Assembly (NCBI RefSeq): GCF_036373705.1
Contig: NC_089866.1
Span: 6,684,001-6,748,000, forward strand
Length of the DNA stretch: 64,000 nt
DNA from: Amia ocellicauda
Taxonomy: Eukaryota > Chordata > Actinopteri > Amiiformes > Amiidae
Direction of reading: 5' to 3'
Position numbers and translations under genes: made by a program. Shown piece after piece: positions 41,179 to 54,040 of this stretch; position 1 is the stretch's first letter, and every line of letters starts with the position of its first letter. The notes beneath the pieces were generated by a model. The model was not told the origin of the DNA. It saw nothing but the letters and a program-made list of their open reading frames with translations, and did no database searches.

Positions 41179-42480
41179 CATCTTCGACGTAACTGACCGT
41201 ACTAAAGACTTAACCAAACCTCTCGTGTGCGCCACTTTTAACAACCGCGAAACCTGGGTACACATGCACCATGTATGAAGTCTTCAGCAAAAGGATTTGC
41301 TGCTGATGCTACTTTTATTTTGTTGAGGCTGTTCAGTTTGGCTTCTCTGTATCTATTGACTGCCTATTTTGTCTGGAAGAATCAATTGGTTTTTATCAGG
41401 ATGAAAGGAAGATATAAACTGATAGGCTTTTTTTTTTAATTTTATGAATTGTTACAGCAAGAAAGCTGCTGCATTGGGAGGGGGAAGAAGATAGGAACAG
41501 ATGTTGCCATTCGCAAAAGGTTATCACCTCTTAACAAAATCAGCAGGTGGCATAAGGCTGCTAGTTGCCTAACGTGGTTGTCCTGATATCTCCTGGTCCT
41601 TTAGTGCAACTGGTGAACTTCGTTTACACACTTTTTCACTTAGTTTGGTTGGAGGAATTCAATTGGTCTTTTTTCCGCTAATCCTTGTATAAAGAATAAT
41701 CAATAAAAAATAAAAAAACATCCACAGCATAAGTAAAAAGCATCTGTACTTCATCTTGCACGTCGGCACTTAATATCAAAGATTGTACATTTATCAGTGC
41801 TGTTAAATGTAATCTTTGATAGTTTTCTTAAGTTGGGTTTCCTTTTTCTTTTTCCTTGTTTTTTATTCCTTTTCCTTCGGCTCCTCTGTCACTTTGCTGT
41901 GGGTTTATTCTGCTGATGCCATCAGTCCTATCTGATGGCTTTAGAGAAAGTTGGCAAGTTTTACTGTACTGTGCATCGGCAAACCGCTAAGAACACTTAG
42001 TTTACTGGTTGAGGATATAGAGAAACCAGCATTAATAACCGAAATACAGCCTTTTTAGCACAGAAGGCATGCTCACTAGCATTTAGTAAGCTGTTGACTT
42101 TGTAAAGATAAATTCAAATTGTATATTTAAAGAATGAACATGTAAAATTTTAACACTCAAAAGATAATTTTGTTGGGTGCAAATCAATTCACTGATGTTC
42201 ATATTCATTGTGTGTAGTTTTATTTTGGTCCCTGACTCCATTATATTTTATTCCTTTTTAGTTTTTTTTTTTTTTGTTTTGTTTGTTTTTTTAACTAATG
42301 GCAACAGCGTGTGTAGTTTGAGTGCAGTACAAACAATTGAATTCTGCAGATCACCTTTTTATTTTAATTTCTCCCGTCTTTTTAATTTCCTCCTGTAGCA
42401 GCAGTGTACGACAACTACTCCTGTATATTGCCTTTTTGCTGGAAAATGTTGTATGTTGAATAAAATTTTCTATAAAATCA
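41179..42480 (+). other. USP7 3' UTR with poly(A) signal
   Basis: The AT-rich sequence after the USP7 stop has no gene. An AATAAA signal lies at 42459-42464 and an earlier one near 41701, so two polyadenylation sites are possible. The facing LITAF-like gene ends about 0.8-1.5 kb further on, so the two genes converge tail to tail. Confidence 0.6.
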
Positions 42481-42883
42481 TTTGCGTATTAATCAGGGTC
42501 AAAAACAAAGTGTTTAGCTTTTATCTAGGGCTTTTCCTTAATTCTTATGGGCCATCTTCACAAGACAATTTTGATGTATTTTTAAGTGTGAAGCATCTTT
42601 TGATAATAGTGAGGGAAGAATCTGGCGATTTAATCCAGCTTTAATGTTCGACGTTCTTGACCGGGTAGTTCTCAGAATTGGTCAATGTTCTAAATTTTTC
42701 AATCATAATCTTCCCGTAAACACTGAAACCACAGGATCTAGCCTTTTGCCTTTTAACAGAACCAGACCCTCAGTGTTGTACTTGTAATTTCAGCTCTTTA
42801 AGCGAAAGATGAGCGTGATCTGCAACTTTTATAGAATGGGAGGTTGTTTTTTTTTTTATGTAGGTAGGGAAAAATAAGTTGGT

Positions 42884-42915
42884 GTATGTGTGTATATATA
42901 TATATAAATATACAC
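42884..42915. repeat. TG/TA/CA compound microsatellite
   Basis: A short tract of GTGTGT, TATATA and CACACA lies in the gap between the converging USP7 and LITAF-like genes. Confidence 0.8.
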
Positions 42916-43321
42916 ACACTATTTCCTTTTATTCTACAGTGGATTTAAATGAATCCACTTACAATTGTATTCGGGGGAGGAAAGAATTGGTGACCTACAT
43001 GCCCAGCTTTGTTGCTGGGATCTTGTAAACTCATCTGGGCATTAGCCAAGTGTAATTCAAAATTTCCACAGTAGGTGGTACCATCTCACTACAGGGTATG
43101 AAAACACAGTGCCTGTGTGGCCTGACTTTGAGTAAACATTACACAATGTTCACACGTGGAAAAAGCAAATCACACTGATTGTAATACATTGAAAATCCCT
43201 GTACAGCTAATCTTTGCTACATCTTATACAACCATACATGTAGTGTGGACTTAACTGAATTTCCACAATTCCTTACCAGTGTATGACAGTAACCACAGCT
43301 GTGCAATTAAGAGCTATATAC

Positions 43322-43327
43322 TTTATT
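43322..43327 (-). terminator. Candidate poly(A) signal of the first LITAF-like gene
   Basis: AATAAA on the minus strand lies about 600 bp past the stop codon at 43927. A second candidate lies near 43499. Which one is used cannot be told from sequence. Confidence 0.4.
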
Positions 43328-43926
43328 GAAATATATTGCACTTCAAACTTGTAAACTACTCCAATGTACAGCTACCCATCACAGGTGTAAAAGGCTCTCA
43401 ATCACTGCAAGGACTATTAGTCAATTGTTAGAAGTCTTCAAGTATTAAGAGTTTAGCAATAAATTGCTTGCTATTCCTTACATAAGGAGTTTGGGATTTT
43501 TATTTATTTAACATGTGCATAGTATTAGGTTAGTTAAATCACAAGTACTCCAGTCACCATACACCTAGATACAACAAGGGTAGTCAATGAATAAGTGGTT
43601 ATTTACATTTTTATACTTCATATAACAGGTACAATTTTATTAAGTCAAATGGATGGTCATAAGAGTTTCCATAGCACATTTAATCAACAGTTAAAATGTT
43701 CCTCACAGAACCCCCGAAACCCTTGAACAACAGGACTCTGGGATTAAGGCTTTTCCACATACATGCCACCTGCTTGGTCTTCCACAGGGTGACATTTTAA
43801 TTCATGCAACAAAAATATACATGTACACAAATTACTGAATCACCAATGTGACACTTGTACATCCCCTTTAATCTTATTACTGATTTTGTAAGGAAGAGGT
43901 GTGGGCATTGAAAGGCGTTAAGGCAG

Positions 43927-45644
43927 TTAATCACAGCAGCTCCTCTTGTGAATGTGAAGCATGCGCTGGCATTTGGGGCAGGTGTGATAAGCATCCTTGA
44001 AGAATTTAACAAAAAACGGGATCAGGCAGCAGCCAACGATGAGCCTGAAAAGGTAGAAGAACATTAGATGTTTCTTTGCATGAGATTCAGAAGTGATTAG
44101 TCCACCAGCCACACATCTCGGGTGCAGGACTAGGTCCACTCTAAACTGAGTGGGCCTGGCAAGTGGTCTCCCTAAAACAACTACTGAGTTTGGAGTCATT
44201 CTGGGAGACGGGAACCTCCTTCAACTGATTTCAGATCTGGCTGTGTATCATGGATCATGTACTTGAACACTAAAAGTCCTATGTTTTTTTTGTTTTTTGT
44301 TTTTTTTTATGCATTGGCAGTGCTTTTATGTTGAATACATAGACACTTAGGACATCAAAAAAAAAAAAAAAGTACACTCGCTCAAAATAGGTCCATATGA
44401 TCAGACATGATGGGGAATTTAGAAAAACATGTTATGAAAGAAAAAAAAAAAAAAATGTATTACAGGATTTTAAGCTTTTTAAAATTCCCTTTACAAGGTT
44501 TAGGAATATTTCTCATCATCATAAGCATATCAATCCACTGCTGGATGAAGGGCTCCCCAAGATATTTACATTTGCTTCAATCTATAGCCTCCCTTTTCAG
44601 GGTTTGTTTAATACAAAGTTTAAATTTAATCTTCCAATCTTTAATGTGGTCATCTTCTAGGTCTATTTTTCCCCAACTCTTGGGAATATACATTTATATG
44701 GATAATAACACATCTACTCTACTGACGATTGTGCTAGTAAAACAAATATAAAAGCTACAGCAGTACTTACCCACATAGTATAAAAAGCAGGCACATGAGC
44801 CAAGCATACGTTCCCACTTTGTACTGGACGTTGGTCAGGACCTGCTGACGGCAGTATATGCACGTTGTCATTCCCGGATTACGTCCCAGTTGTGTGTCAT
44901 CATAACTGACAAACTTGTTTGGGCTTTCTGAAGACTGGTTGTAGTCTGAAAAATAAAGCAGGTTTTTAAAGAGGATTTCTACATTGTGTATTATTCATCC
45001 ATTTTATTATAATGCATGCATGAAATGCTCTGCTGCTCTGAAGCAATGTAAAGTTCTGAAAATTGTAGACTGAGTACACTGGAATACTAATACTTACTGT
45101 ATTTATTTCAGTTAATCTGAATAGGAAACTATTAATATATGAATAGGACCAGCGTTAAGGAAACCTTAAAAAAAAAAAATGAACGCCTTAATGAGCAACA
45201 GGAAGTGATTTTAAAATTAAACTGGTAGCAATATTTCTGCCATTTCATGGTTGTTACATTTGATTAGTGGATCCTCTGCACGGAGGAAATGTAGGCTACC
45301 TACCTGCGATTTTGTTCTCGTACTCCCCATCTCTCGGTGGGGGTGGGCTAACTGGGGAGTGTAAATGGTAGACCGTCACACCAGAGGCACCAGTTTTGAT
45401 TGTACCACCTGTACAAGCAGGAAGGAAGAGTCAGGGTTGTAAAGTTAGTATCTGTTTTTATCCCCCCTTCATTATTGTATTTCAGAGAGAGAAATAAAAG
45501 TCCCATTTCTGTTACAAGCTATTGCAGACTTCGTTAGAGATTTAAGTTCTGCAAAGGGGAGCTCCCAAATCAGTAATCCTGCTTTTGAATGATGCCATGA
45601 CAAATGTCATAGGACTGAGATAGATGGATAGATAAAGATGCATG

Positions 45645-45694
<50 letters not shown>

Positions 45695-46042
45695 ATCTAT
45701 TCATATCCATATATCCACTAAGCTACAGCCAAGTCAAAGTTTCTAAAGATCACAGGAAGCTAAACGTGTCCTCCTTACACAACACATTGATTGTCTCAAG
45801 TCGAAACCAGACAGGCCTGTTCCCCTACACAGGACAGGCTCTGGAGACGCGTTACTAGAAGGAAGGCCTGAAGAAACACTTGCATGCATTCACCGTTATT
45901 AGCCATCGGGAGTCACTAATCGGATCTCTTGAATTGTAACAGCATGTGGGTGCGAGTGCAGGTACAATGAGGATGCCTTACCCGGTCCCCCATAGGGCGG
46001 TGGGGCGGGCAGCGTGTCCCCTGCTTTGGTCGTGGAGCTCAT
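43927..46042 (-). CDS. LITAF-domain protein (first paralogue)
   Basis: Coding exons on the minus strand: 46042-45982, 45408-45304, 44945-44771 and 44044-43927. They join in frame (61, 105, 175 and 118 nt) to 152 aa; human LITAF has 161. The N-terminal half is Pro-rich with a PPPY motif at 14-17, a WW-domain ligand as in LITAF. The LITAF domain follows: Cys84-x2-Cys87, a hydrophobic membrane-embedded stretch (about 102-129, including LIVGCCLIPFF), then His134-x-Cys136-x2-Cys139. The cysteine pairs bind one zinc in known members. LITAF proteins sit on the cytosolic face of late endosomes and lysosomes. The C-terminus is odd: it reads MLHIHKRSCCD where members usually have a GTYKR-like end. It could equally be named CDIP1-like; I leave the symbol open. 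Confidence 0.88.
45647..45692. repeat. (CA)n microsatellite
   Basis: About 23 CA units lie in intron 1 of the first LITAF-like gene. Confidence 0.95.
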
Positions 46043-46425
46043 CCTCGCCTCCTCACGGTGCTCTGCGGAGGGGAGGGGAGGGGGGTAATTATTTCTCTTT
46101 CTCGCTCTTTTTAAGAATCTGGAAGCTTGTAACCCACGTGTAACTGATAATGATTTCAGATACAAGTGCCTCTATAAATCATTAAGTACGCACGTCAGGC
46201 ATTAGTCACCGAGAAGGTGCGGTATTCTCTGTGATAGCGGCTCTTCTTATTGTGGCTTTTTAAATAAAGTTGCCTGATACATACATTCACATATGTATCA
46301 TTATCAGCAATTAAAACAATATTGGAGAGTGAATTGATGCACCGCTCCTTTACGGATTTTCAGGATATTTTTTCCCAGAAGGATCAAGACAAAAGAAAAA
46401 CGGACTCGCTTCAATGAGAAATGTA

Positions 46426-46497
<72 letters not shown>

Positions 46498-49400
46498 ACA
46501 TTTGCCATTTCTGATTGAGATGTGGTTTGAATTGGTGGGCTAGGTTAGTACTCCAAGCATTGCAACTGTAATACATCAATTAATCAATCAATCGATCAAT
46601 TAGTTAATTGTATGGTTTGCATGGACGATTATAGCCGAAACACAGCTGGAGGACTAGAATGTATCCACTGAGAAGCATCTCTGGCAGTAGCACTGAAAAC
46701 GTAGAAAGAGGAATGCTACTCTGCAGCATGTTTTTCTGTGACCCTGTGTAACATTGCAATTGTAATATTTACGATGTTAACCCTGCTGCCTTATAAAAGG
46801 CTGGATAGATACCCCAGCTTGAGTTGTCCATGCTTTGAACGGTTTGGTGAAGAGGAAGGTAGGGGTGCAATGTGGAAGAAACAGGTCAGATCCTTTATTG
46901 AAGTGGAGTAAATTACTGGTTTACTGGGTAAAGGACTGGAATTCATATCACATTCACTGATATTTGGCAAACTGGCAGAAAACCTGCAATGTGTTAGACT
47001 AAAGAGCTTCAGTTATAAAAAGTTATTTTCCTTACATGTTGATCAGTAAGAACAATAAACAAGCCATTTGTTCATAATAGTCTATACAACAAAGTAGGCC
47101 TCAGTGTATTGTTTTGAAAAACACTGAGAAATATCCACACTATATGATCCATATTAAACAAACTGGAAAACAAAACCCTCACCTATAATTGCTAGACTGT
47201 GTCAAACTTCCCCCCTCCCCACGCTTAAAATATTATTTGGACTCACTCCATGCATTTGATGTTTTTGTTTGTCATTGTTACTGCTAGGAAATAAACAACA
47301 CTGTTTTAATCTTCTCAGTGTGTTAAAACTGGTAAGGGTTGTTGAAATATCAGAGGACCTGCACACAATCTTTTTATCTGTGAGCTGTGGCCAGAGTGTT
47401 TTTCCGCTTGGCAGTGTTAAAATCCAGCCACAAACCTGATGGCTAACACCCAAAAAGAAGCACAGACTAGGGTGTGGTCTGGCTCAGACTCACAATGCAG
47501 AGGCACACTGTAGGCTTGGTTCAAGGTATGCTGAAATTGTCAAAGCAGGTCTTGTGATTTGGACACAACTCAAAATGAGCTATAGTGCAAATTCAGATTT
47601 TACCTTTCCACTTGATCAAGTATTTATTTCTTTTGAGCATATGATCATGTTTTCTCTGGAGTATTTCAGTATTTCATGTATGAAATTGGAAAATACAAAA
47701 CAAAACAAAATCACTGACTTGGTCACCATATTAACCTATTTTGTAAATCATTATAGTTTACTTCTGTGCAGCGACAACCAATCTAAAAACCAGCTAGATC
47801 AAAAAGCAGACTAAACCATTGCATTTCTTTTGCACGTCTCTTACTGTGAAGCAATGTTTTGTAATTATTACACTGAATAAAAATAGGTGTGTGTTTATTT
47901 TGTTAACATAGTTTGGAAGATAGAGGAGTTTGATATTTAGTATATACACTACCTCTACAGAAATGCAATTTAATTTTTATTATGGGGGTTTTGTTAAAAT
48001 ACATTATTTTACTCAGCAAAGACGGATAACAAAAAGGTGAAATTCTGAAACATACTTTGAGACCCACACAACGCCTACAAGGACACCTCCCTGTCCTCAA
48101 ACTAATATCAATGTGTAAGAAAAACTTTGTATAATGGTTCAGCAAAGCCTTAAGTTCTTGTTTTTATGCTAGTTCTAATCCTTACATGTTGCTGCTGTTT
48201 AAAAGAGCAATAATACCAATCCACTGTAGAAACCATCTTAATGACCAAGTTAATAATATAGAGAGTATGTTCTTACCAGTGAATAGTCAGGTGATCCAAA
48301 TCCAACGCAGCCCAAAGTAACACTGAGAAAAATGCAGGTGTTTCCACCAGTTTCTACTGCCACTCCTTTCTTGAAATTTGCATAGTATTTCATCTTCATT
48401 AAATATCAATGGGTGGGATCATGCGTATATGTTAATAGGAATGTCACACAAATGTATTACTATAACAAATGGTGTCTCAATAGATACATCATCATCATCA
48501 TCATCATAATCATAATCTCAGCATGATTTGTTCTACCTTACTACTACCGTGTAAGTAATCTAAGTAAGTAGTAGCAATAATAATGATGACGATAAGAAGA
48601 AGGTGAAGGTAGATATCCTGCCAGTTTTCTAAATAGAGACTTTAGCCTTGGTTTTGGCCATACACACAAAATGTCAGATTTACAACTATGTCACTGTTTT
48701 TTAAGTTGTTTGTAAGGCTGATTCGTTTTTTGTCCAATCAGAATTAAGCCTTTTAAGTTCAAATCAGTGCACCATCATTCCGTACACAGTATTCTGATTG
48801 TCGAACAAAACATGATTGTCTTCAATATTTTTAAATTGTACAGTGTCATGTGTTGAAGGGGTTCAAGGTTTCTGATAAACCTGTTTCTCTGGCGCATACC
48901 TGACAGTGATTCAGAAAACTTGCTTTTCCGTGAGCTGGAATGCATGTGGTCTTACGCTGAGATCTCGAAAGATAACATGTTCCCTTTCAAGAACAGACCA
49001 TGGATTCTTTGAATGCCATCAAATAGTGGAATTTTGCATTTTGTAGCTGGGTGTGTACATTAGAATAGCAAAGGCTTTATTTAGCAACATTAAATGATCT
49101 CTCCCCTATGCCATTTTAAATCTTTCTAAGTTTTCAACAATTACTTTTACTTGATACATCCCGTAAAACTGGTATGCCTTAGACATGGGAGTGTGCTCTT
49201 ACAAACATGACCATACCCATATATTAGTCATAATTAGATGATTGCTCTTCGTCGGTCTGTATTTTCTACTTGTGCTTTTAATTTGTATTAGTACACCTGT
49301 TCTTTTATTATATGTATTACCTGCTCACAAGGGTGACGTGTAAATGGAGAAAAAGGAGGGAACATCTTGAACATGACGTGAGGCTTCTGTTGCTGTTGAC

Positions 49401-50470
49401 GTCAAAGATTGTGACTATTTATTACCATGAAATAAAATGTTATAACCTAAATATAAACATTGTACAAAATAACATCTAGCAATTATGTGAATTGAGGGGA
49501 GACCTGTTTGGGAATATGAAATGGGGAAACTGTATTGTGCCTGTCCAGAGTGAATGACCTCAATCTAGCATGTTACTACTGTCCTCTAGTTTATCTTATT
49601 CATATTTAATTAAAAGTAATTATTACTAGGCAGATTTGAAGGACCAATTTAAGCTGTCTATTTGGAAACAGAAAATAAAAGCACCATGAATCTTTTATGA
49701 ACCTAAACAAAACTATAGATGTTAAGGTCAACTTTAATATATAATATAATTTCCATGCTATATGTGATACAAGACAAGTGTTGTTTAGCTCTCCTTCTCA
49801 AGTGTTTTGAAATATTTTCACTTGAACAATAAACAAAGGAACATCCGAAATAAACAGTCCATTATGATCAGCACACTTTCCTTTTGACGTGTTGTGCGGT
49901 AATTCAATCACGTGGCGTATTCATTCCATTCGTGAAGGCTAATGAATCACTGATAATTAGACTCATTAGATGGAGTTTTACAGCAGCACTGTATTGTATC
50001 AGAGACAGGAAAGGAAGACCAGCGGCAGAAATGAACACAGATTAAAATCAGAGAAAAACGATGGTGCAGTCTATGAGTAAAGCGTTTATTTTCAATATAG
50101 CTAGATGGACCAAGAGTACTCCTCTCATTTGTAATCTTTGTTGTCCTTAATAAAAACAGGCTGTGTGCTTTGATTCCCCTGGATTCCTCAGGGCCACACC
50201 CCTTACCCCTTATTGCCAAAGCAAAAGGCAGAAGATGACCTTACTAGGTGGCAGGCATGGAGTGTGAGCGCACAGAGATCTTTGGGAGGAGCTCACTGCA
50301 TTAAAGGAGGCTGAGATTGTTTGTACAGCTTAGATTGTAGTCAGACCTGTACTGCAGCATTCCAGATCCAAACCTCGACACATCCACTTTTCTGTTGTTC
50401 TTCAATAAAGTTTCTGTATGTTTTAGGCCTTACTCAAAAACGTAACCAGAATGTAAAATGGGCAGGTGGG
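46043..50470. other. Intergenic stretch, LITAF-like promoter to PDILT 3' end
   Basis: No coding exon is seen. The first 50 bp upstream of the LITAF-like start are GC-rich and probably 5' UTR or promoter. A TTA microsatellite lies at 46427-46494 and a CAT-unit repeat near 48487-48510. Close to PDILT, minus-strand AATAAA near 50087 is a candidate poly(A) signal for that gene. Confidence 0.5.
46427..46494. repeat. (TTA)n microsatellite
   Basis: More than 20 TTA trinucleotides lie upstream of the first LITAF-like gene. Confidence 0.95.
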
Positions 50471-53400
50471 CTACAACTCCTCCTTCTTCTCCTTCTCTTT
50501 TGCTTTCTCTGCCTCGGCTATTTTTTTTCTCTCCACCTCCTCCTGCAGGGGAAAGATCGTAAATAGACAATGGTGTGAGGGCTTGTAAGGAAGGTGCTTC
50601 AACTAATGTGATTGAACCATTTCATTTGGTTAATGTAAGTTGCTGGGTCGGTTGTGCAGCACGAGAATATGCTTTCAGCCTCTTAGATCAAGCCAACCGA
50701 GAGTTATTCAGATGAGAGCTCAAAGTTGTCGGAATAAATTGTCCCCAAAGGAAGCAAACCGGTTCAATATATTCAAAACATTTTTTGCCTTCAGCAGTGA
50801 AATCTGTCATCTTTAAATGCTTTTGTTTAATACCTGGATTCCAGGCACACAGAGAGCAGAATATCTTCACACACAACACGATCCATTTGTATTTTTAACG
50901 TCACCCACCTTTGCCTTTTCTTCCTTGGCTAATTCCACTTCACTTTCAACAAACTGAACAAAGTCTTCTAACGTTCTTTTTCCAGAATAGGGAACCACCT
51001 AGGAGACCGTGGGAGAAGATTGGAGGTAAAATCCCCATGCTGTAAATAGAGCAACTTAAATCTCTAACATTCACGTAGTGCAAGTTTCAAGGAGATAGTC
51101 AGGGGAGGTGCATTTGTTTTTTCAAGCACAAAGAGTTGATAACCCTGTGCCGAAGAGCTATTCTACTAGGCCAGTGATGAACAGAGAGTTGAGGGTGATG
51201 CAGATGGAGGATGTAGCTCTGTGAAGCTGGGGAACTATCGCAGTTGTGAGGAATGTTAAGGGCATCTTGAAAACCCTGTACTGATTGTTTAATTGCATTT
51301 AGGTGTTTTCCCCCGTCACCTGGCATTCACCTGCAAACTTCAAGAGGCCTGTACAAGGGAGTATTGCTAGCTCAGGATTTCACTCAAAGACATGTAGTGC
51401 AGACCTTTTCACCGTATACCGCTGGGAAGAACTTGAACATGGGGTTGCGCTCATGCAGCAGAGTGTGAACGTCGTTGGCTGTGCTGTCTATCCTAGCGAT
51501 CACCACAGACTCGTGGTTTTCGTACACCTTCCCCACTTTCTCCCACACAGGAAACAGATCCTTGCATTCCTGAGACCATGGCTTATCTGCAGACCACAGA
51601 GCGCAGGGAAGTAGGTGGAGTGAGGGAGTAGAAGAGAAAAGGCATTTTTGAAGACTGAGTATATTTCTGGTGGAAAATAAGTTATATCCTCATAGATTAC
51701 TTTATAATGACTTATATTTTGATTGGGATAAAGACCTGTGGGGAAAATGTTAATTTGTAAATGTAAACAGAGATTTTTCTTTCTCTAGTTTGTGTGTTTA
51801 TTTATATGTTACTTAATCAGTTCATGCATCCACCGATCCATTAATGTCATTGAATGTGTTTAAGGTTCCTATCAGTGGTCAAAAGGGGACTTTTATAAAA
51901 TCAAGATTAAGGTGTTATTGCTATTGGCATTTTGTGTGATCATCATCAACAGCTAGTGAAAATGTATTAATCTGAAAGTACAGTACTTGGATTACTAAAA
52001 TGTAAGTGACACGGCTTGGATTTGGAAGCAGACTTACAAAACATGACAAAAACGTTCCTCTCATCATTGAAAGCAACTCTTTCAAAATTCAGGCCCACAA
52101 GTTCCTTCACTGGTTGCTTGTCCCAGTTCTCAGGAATGGGTTGACTATCCAGCTTCGGCTGTGAAAGCATTAAACAAATTCAAGCTGAAAATGTTTAGTT
52201 GCAAGATGACAGCTAGCACGTAACTAAATACATTCTCTTAAGACATAAAACTTAAAGTAATACTGCAAGTAACGTCCTTCTTAGAGTTATCGGTTGCTGC
52301 AAAATGTGACTCTGGTGGTGAGCTATTATTTTGGTTTATTTTTATCACCATACAGTGAGGGGAAAAAAGTATTTGATCCCCTGCTGATTTTGTACGTTTG
52401 CCCACTGACAAAGAAATGATCAGTCTATAATTTTAATGGTAGGTGTATTTTAACAGTGAGAGACAGAATAACAACAAAAAAATCCAGGAAAACGCATTTC
52501 AAAAAAGTTATAAATTGATTTGCATGTTAATGAGGGAAATAAGTATTTGATCCCCTATCAATCAGCAAGATTTCTGGCTCCCAGGTGTCTTTTATACAGG
52601 TAACGAGCTGAGATTAGGAGCACTCTCTTAAAGGGAGAGCTCCTAATCTCAGCTCGTTACCTGTATAAAAGACACCTGTCCACAGAAGCAATCAATCAAT
52701 CAGATTCCAAACTCTCCACCATGGCCAAGACCAAACAGCTGTCCAAGGATGTCAGGGACAAGATTGTAGACCTACACAAGGCTGGAATGGGCTACAAGAC
52801 CATCGCCAAGCAGTTTGGTGAGAAGGTGACAACAGTTGGTGCGATTATTCGCAAATGGAAGAAACACAAAATAACTGTCATTCTCCCTCGGTCTGGGGCG
52901 CCATGCAAGATCTCACCTCGTGGAGTTTCAATGATCATGAGAACGGTGAGGAATTAGCCCAGAACTACATGGGAGGATCTTGGTGACTATGGTCCCAGCT
53001 GCCTTGAGATCATTAACAAGAAAACAATTGGTAACACACTACGCCATGAAGGACTGAAATCCTGCAGCGCCCGCAAGGTCCCCCTGCTCAAGAAAGCACA
53101 TGTACAGGCCCGTCTGAAGTTTGCCAATGAACATCTGAATGATTCAGAGAACTGGGTGAAAGTGTTGTGGTCAGATGAGACCAAAATTGAGCTCTTTGGC
53201 ATCAACTCAACTCGCCGTGTTTGGAGGATGAGGAATAACCCCAAGAACACCATCCCCACCGTCAAACATGAAGGTGGAAACATAACGATTTGGGTGTTTT
53301 TCTGCAAAGGGGACAGGACAACTGCACCGCATCAAAGGGACGATGGACGGGGCCATGTACCGTCAAATCTTGGGTGAGAACCTCCTTCCCTCAGCCAGGG

Positions 53401-53962
53401 CATTGAAAATGGGTCGTGGATGGGTATTCCAGCATGACAATGACCCAAAACACACAGCCAAGGCAACAAAGGAGTGGCTCAAGAAGAAGCACATTAAGGT
53501 CCTGGAGTGGCCTAGCCAGTCTCCAGACCTTAATCCCATAGAAAATCTGTGGAGGAAGCTGAAGGTTCGAGTTGCCAAACGTCAGCCTCGAAACCTTAAT
53601 GAATTGGAGAGGATCTGCAAAGAGGAGTGGGACAAAATCCCTCCTGAGATGTGTGCAAACCTGGTGGCCAACTACAAGAAACGTCTGACCTCTGTGATTG
53701 CCAGCAAGGGTTTTGCCACCAAGTACTAAGTCGAAGGGGTCAAATACTTATTTCCCTCATTAACATGCAAATCAATGTATAACTTTTTTGAAATGTGTTT
53801 TTCTGGATTTTTTTGTTGTTATTCTGTCTCTCACTGTTAAAATACACCTACCATTAAAATTATAGACTGATTATTTCTTTGTCAGTGGGCAAACGTACAA
53901 AATCAGTAGGGGATCAAATACTTTTTCCCTCACTGTATATGTCAGTTATTATTATTATTATT

Positions 53963-54040
<78 letters not shown>

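Larger units (their letters stand above)
52353..53935 (+). mobile_element. Tc1-type DNA transposon, 1,583 bp, inactive
   Basis: The ends are inverted (CAGTGAGGGGAAAAAAGTAT... and its complement) and flanked by TA on both sides (52351-52352 and 53936-53937), the Tc1/mariner target duplication. Each terminal repeat is about 200 bp and holds two direct copies of AAGTATTTGATCCC, the IR/DR layout of fish Tc1 elements. A single transposase reading region lies between them and is broken. The element is inserted in a PDILT intron, on the strand opposite to that gene. Good TIR preservation suggests moderate age. Confidence 0.96.

Noticed and set aside
46304-46579. Protein-like frame with poly-Asn
   Set aside because: It is the translation of the TTA microsatellite.
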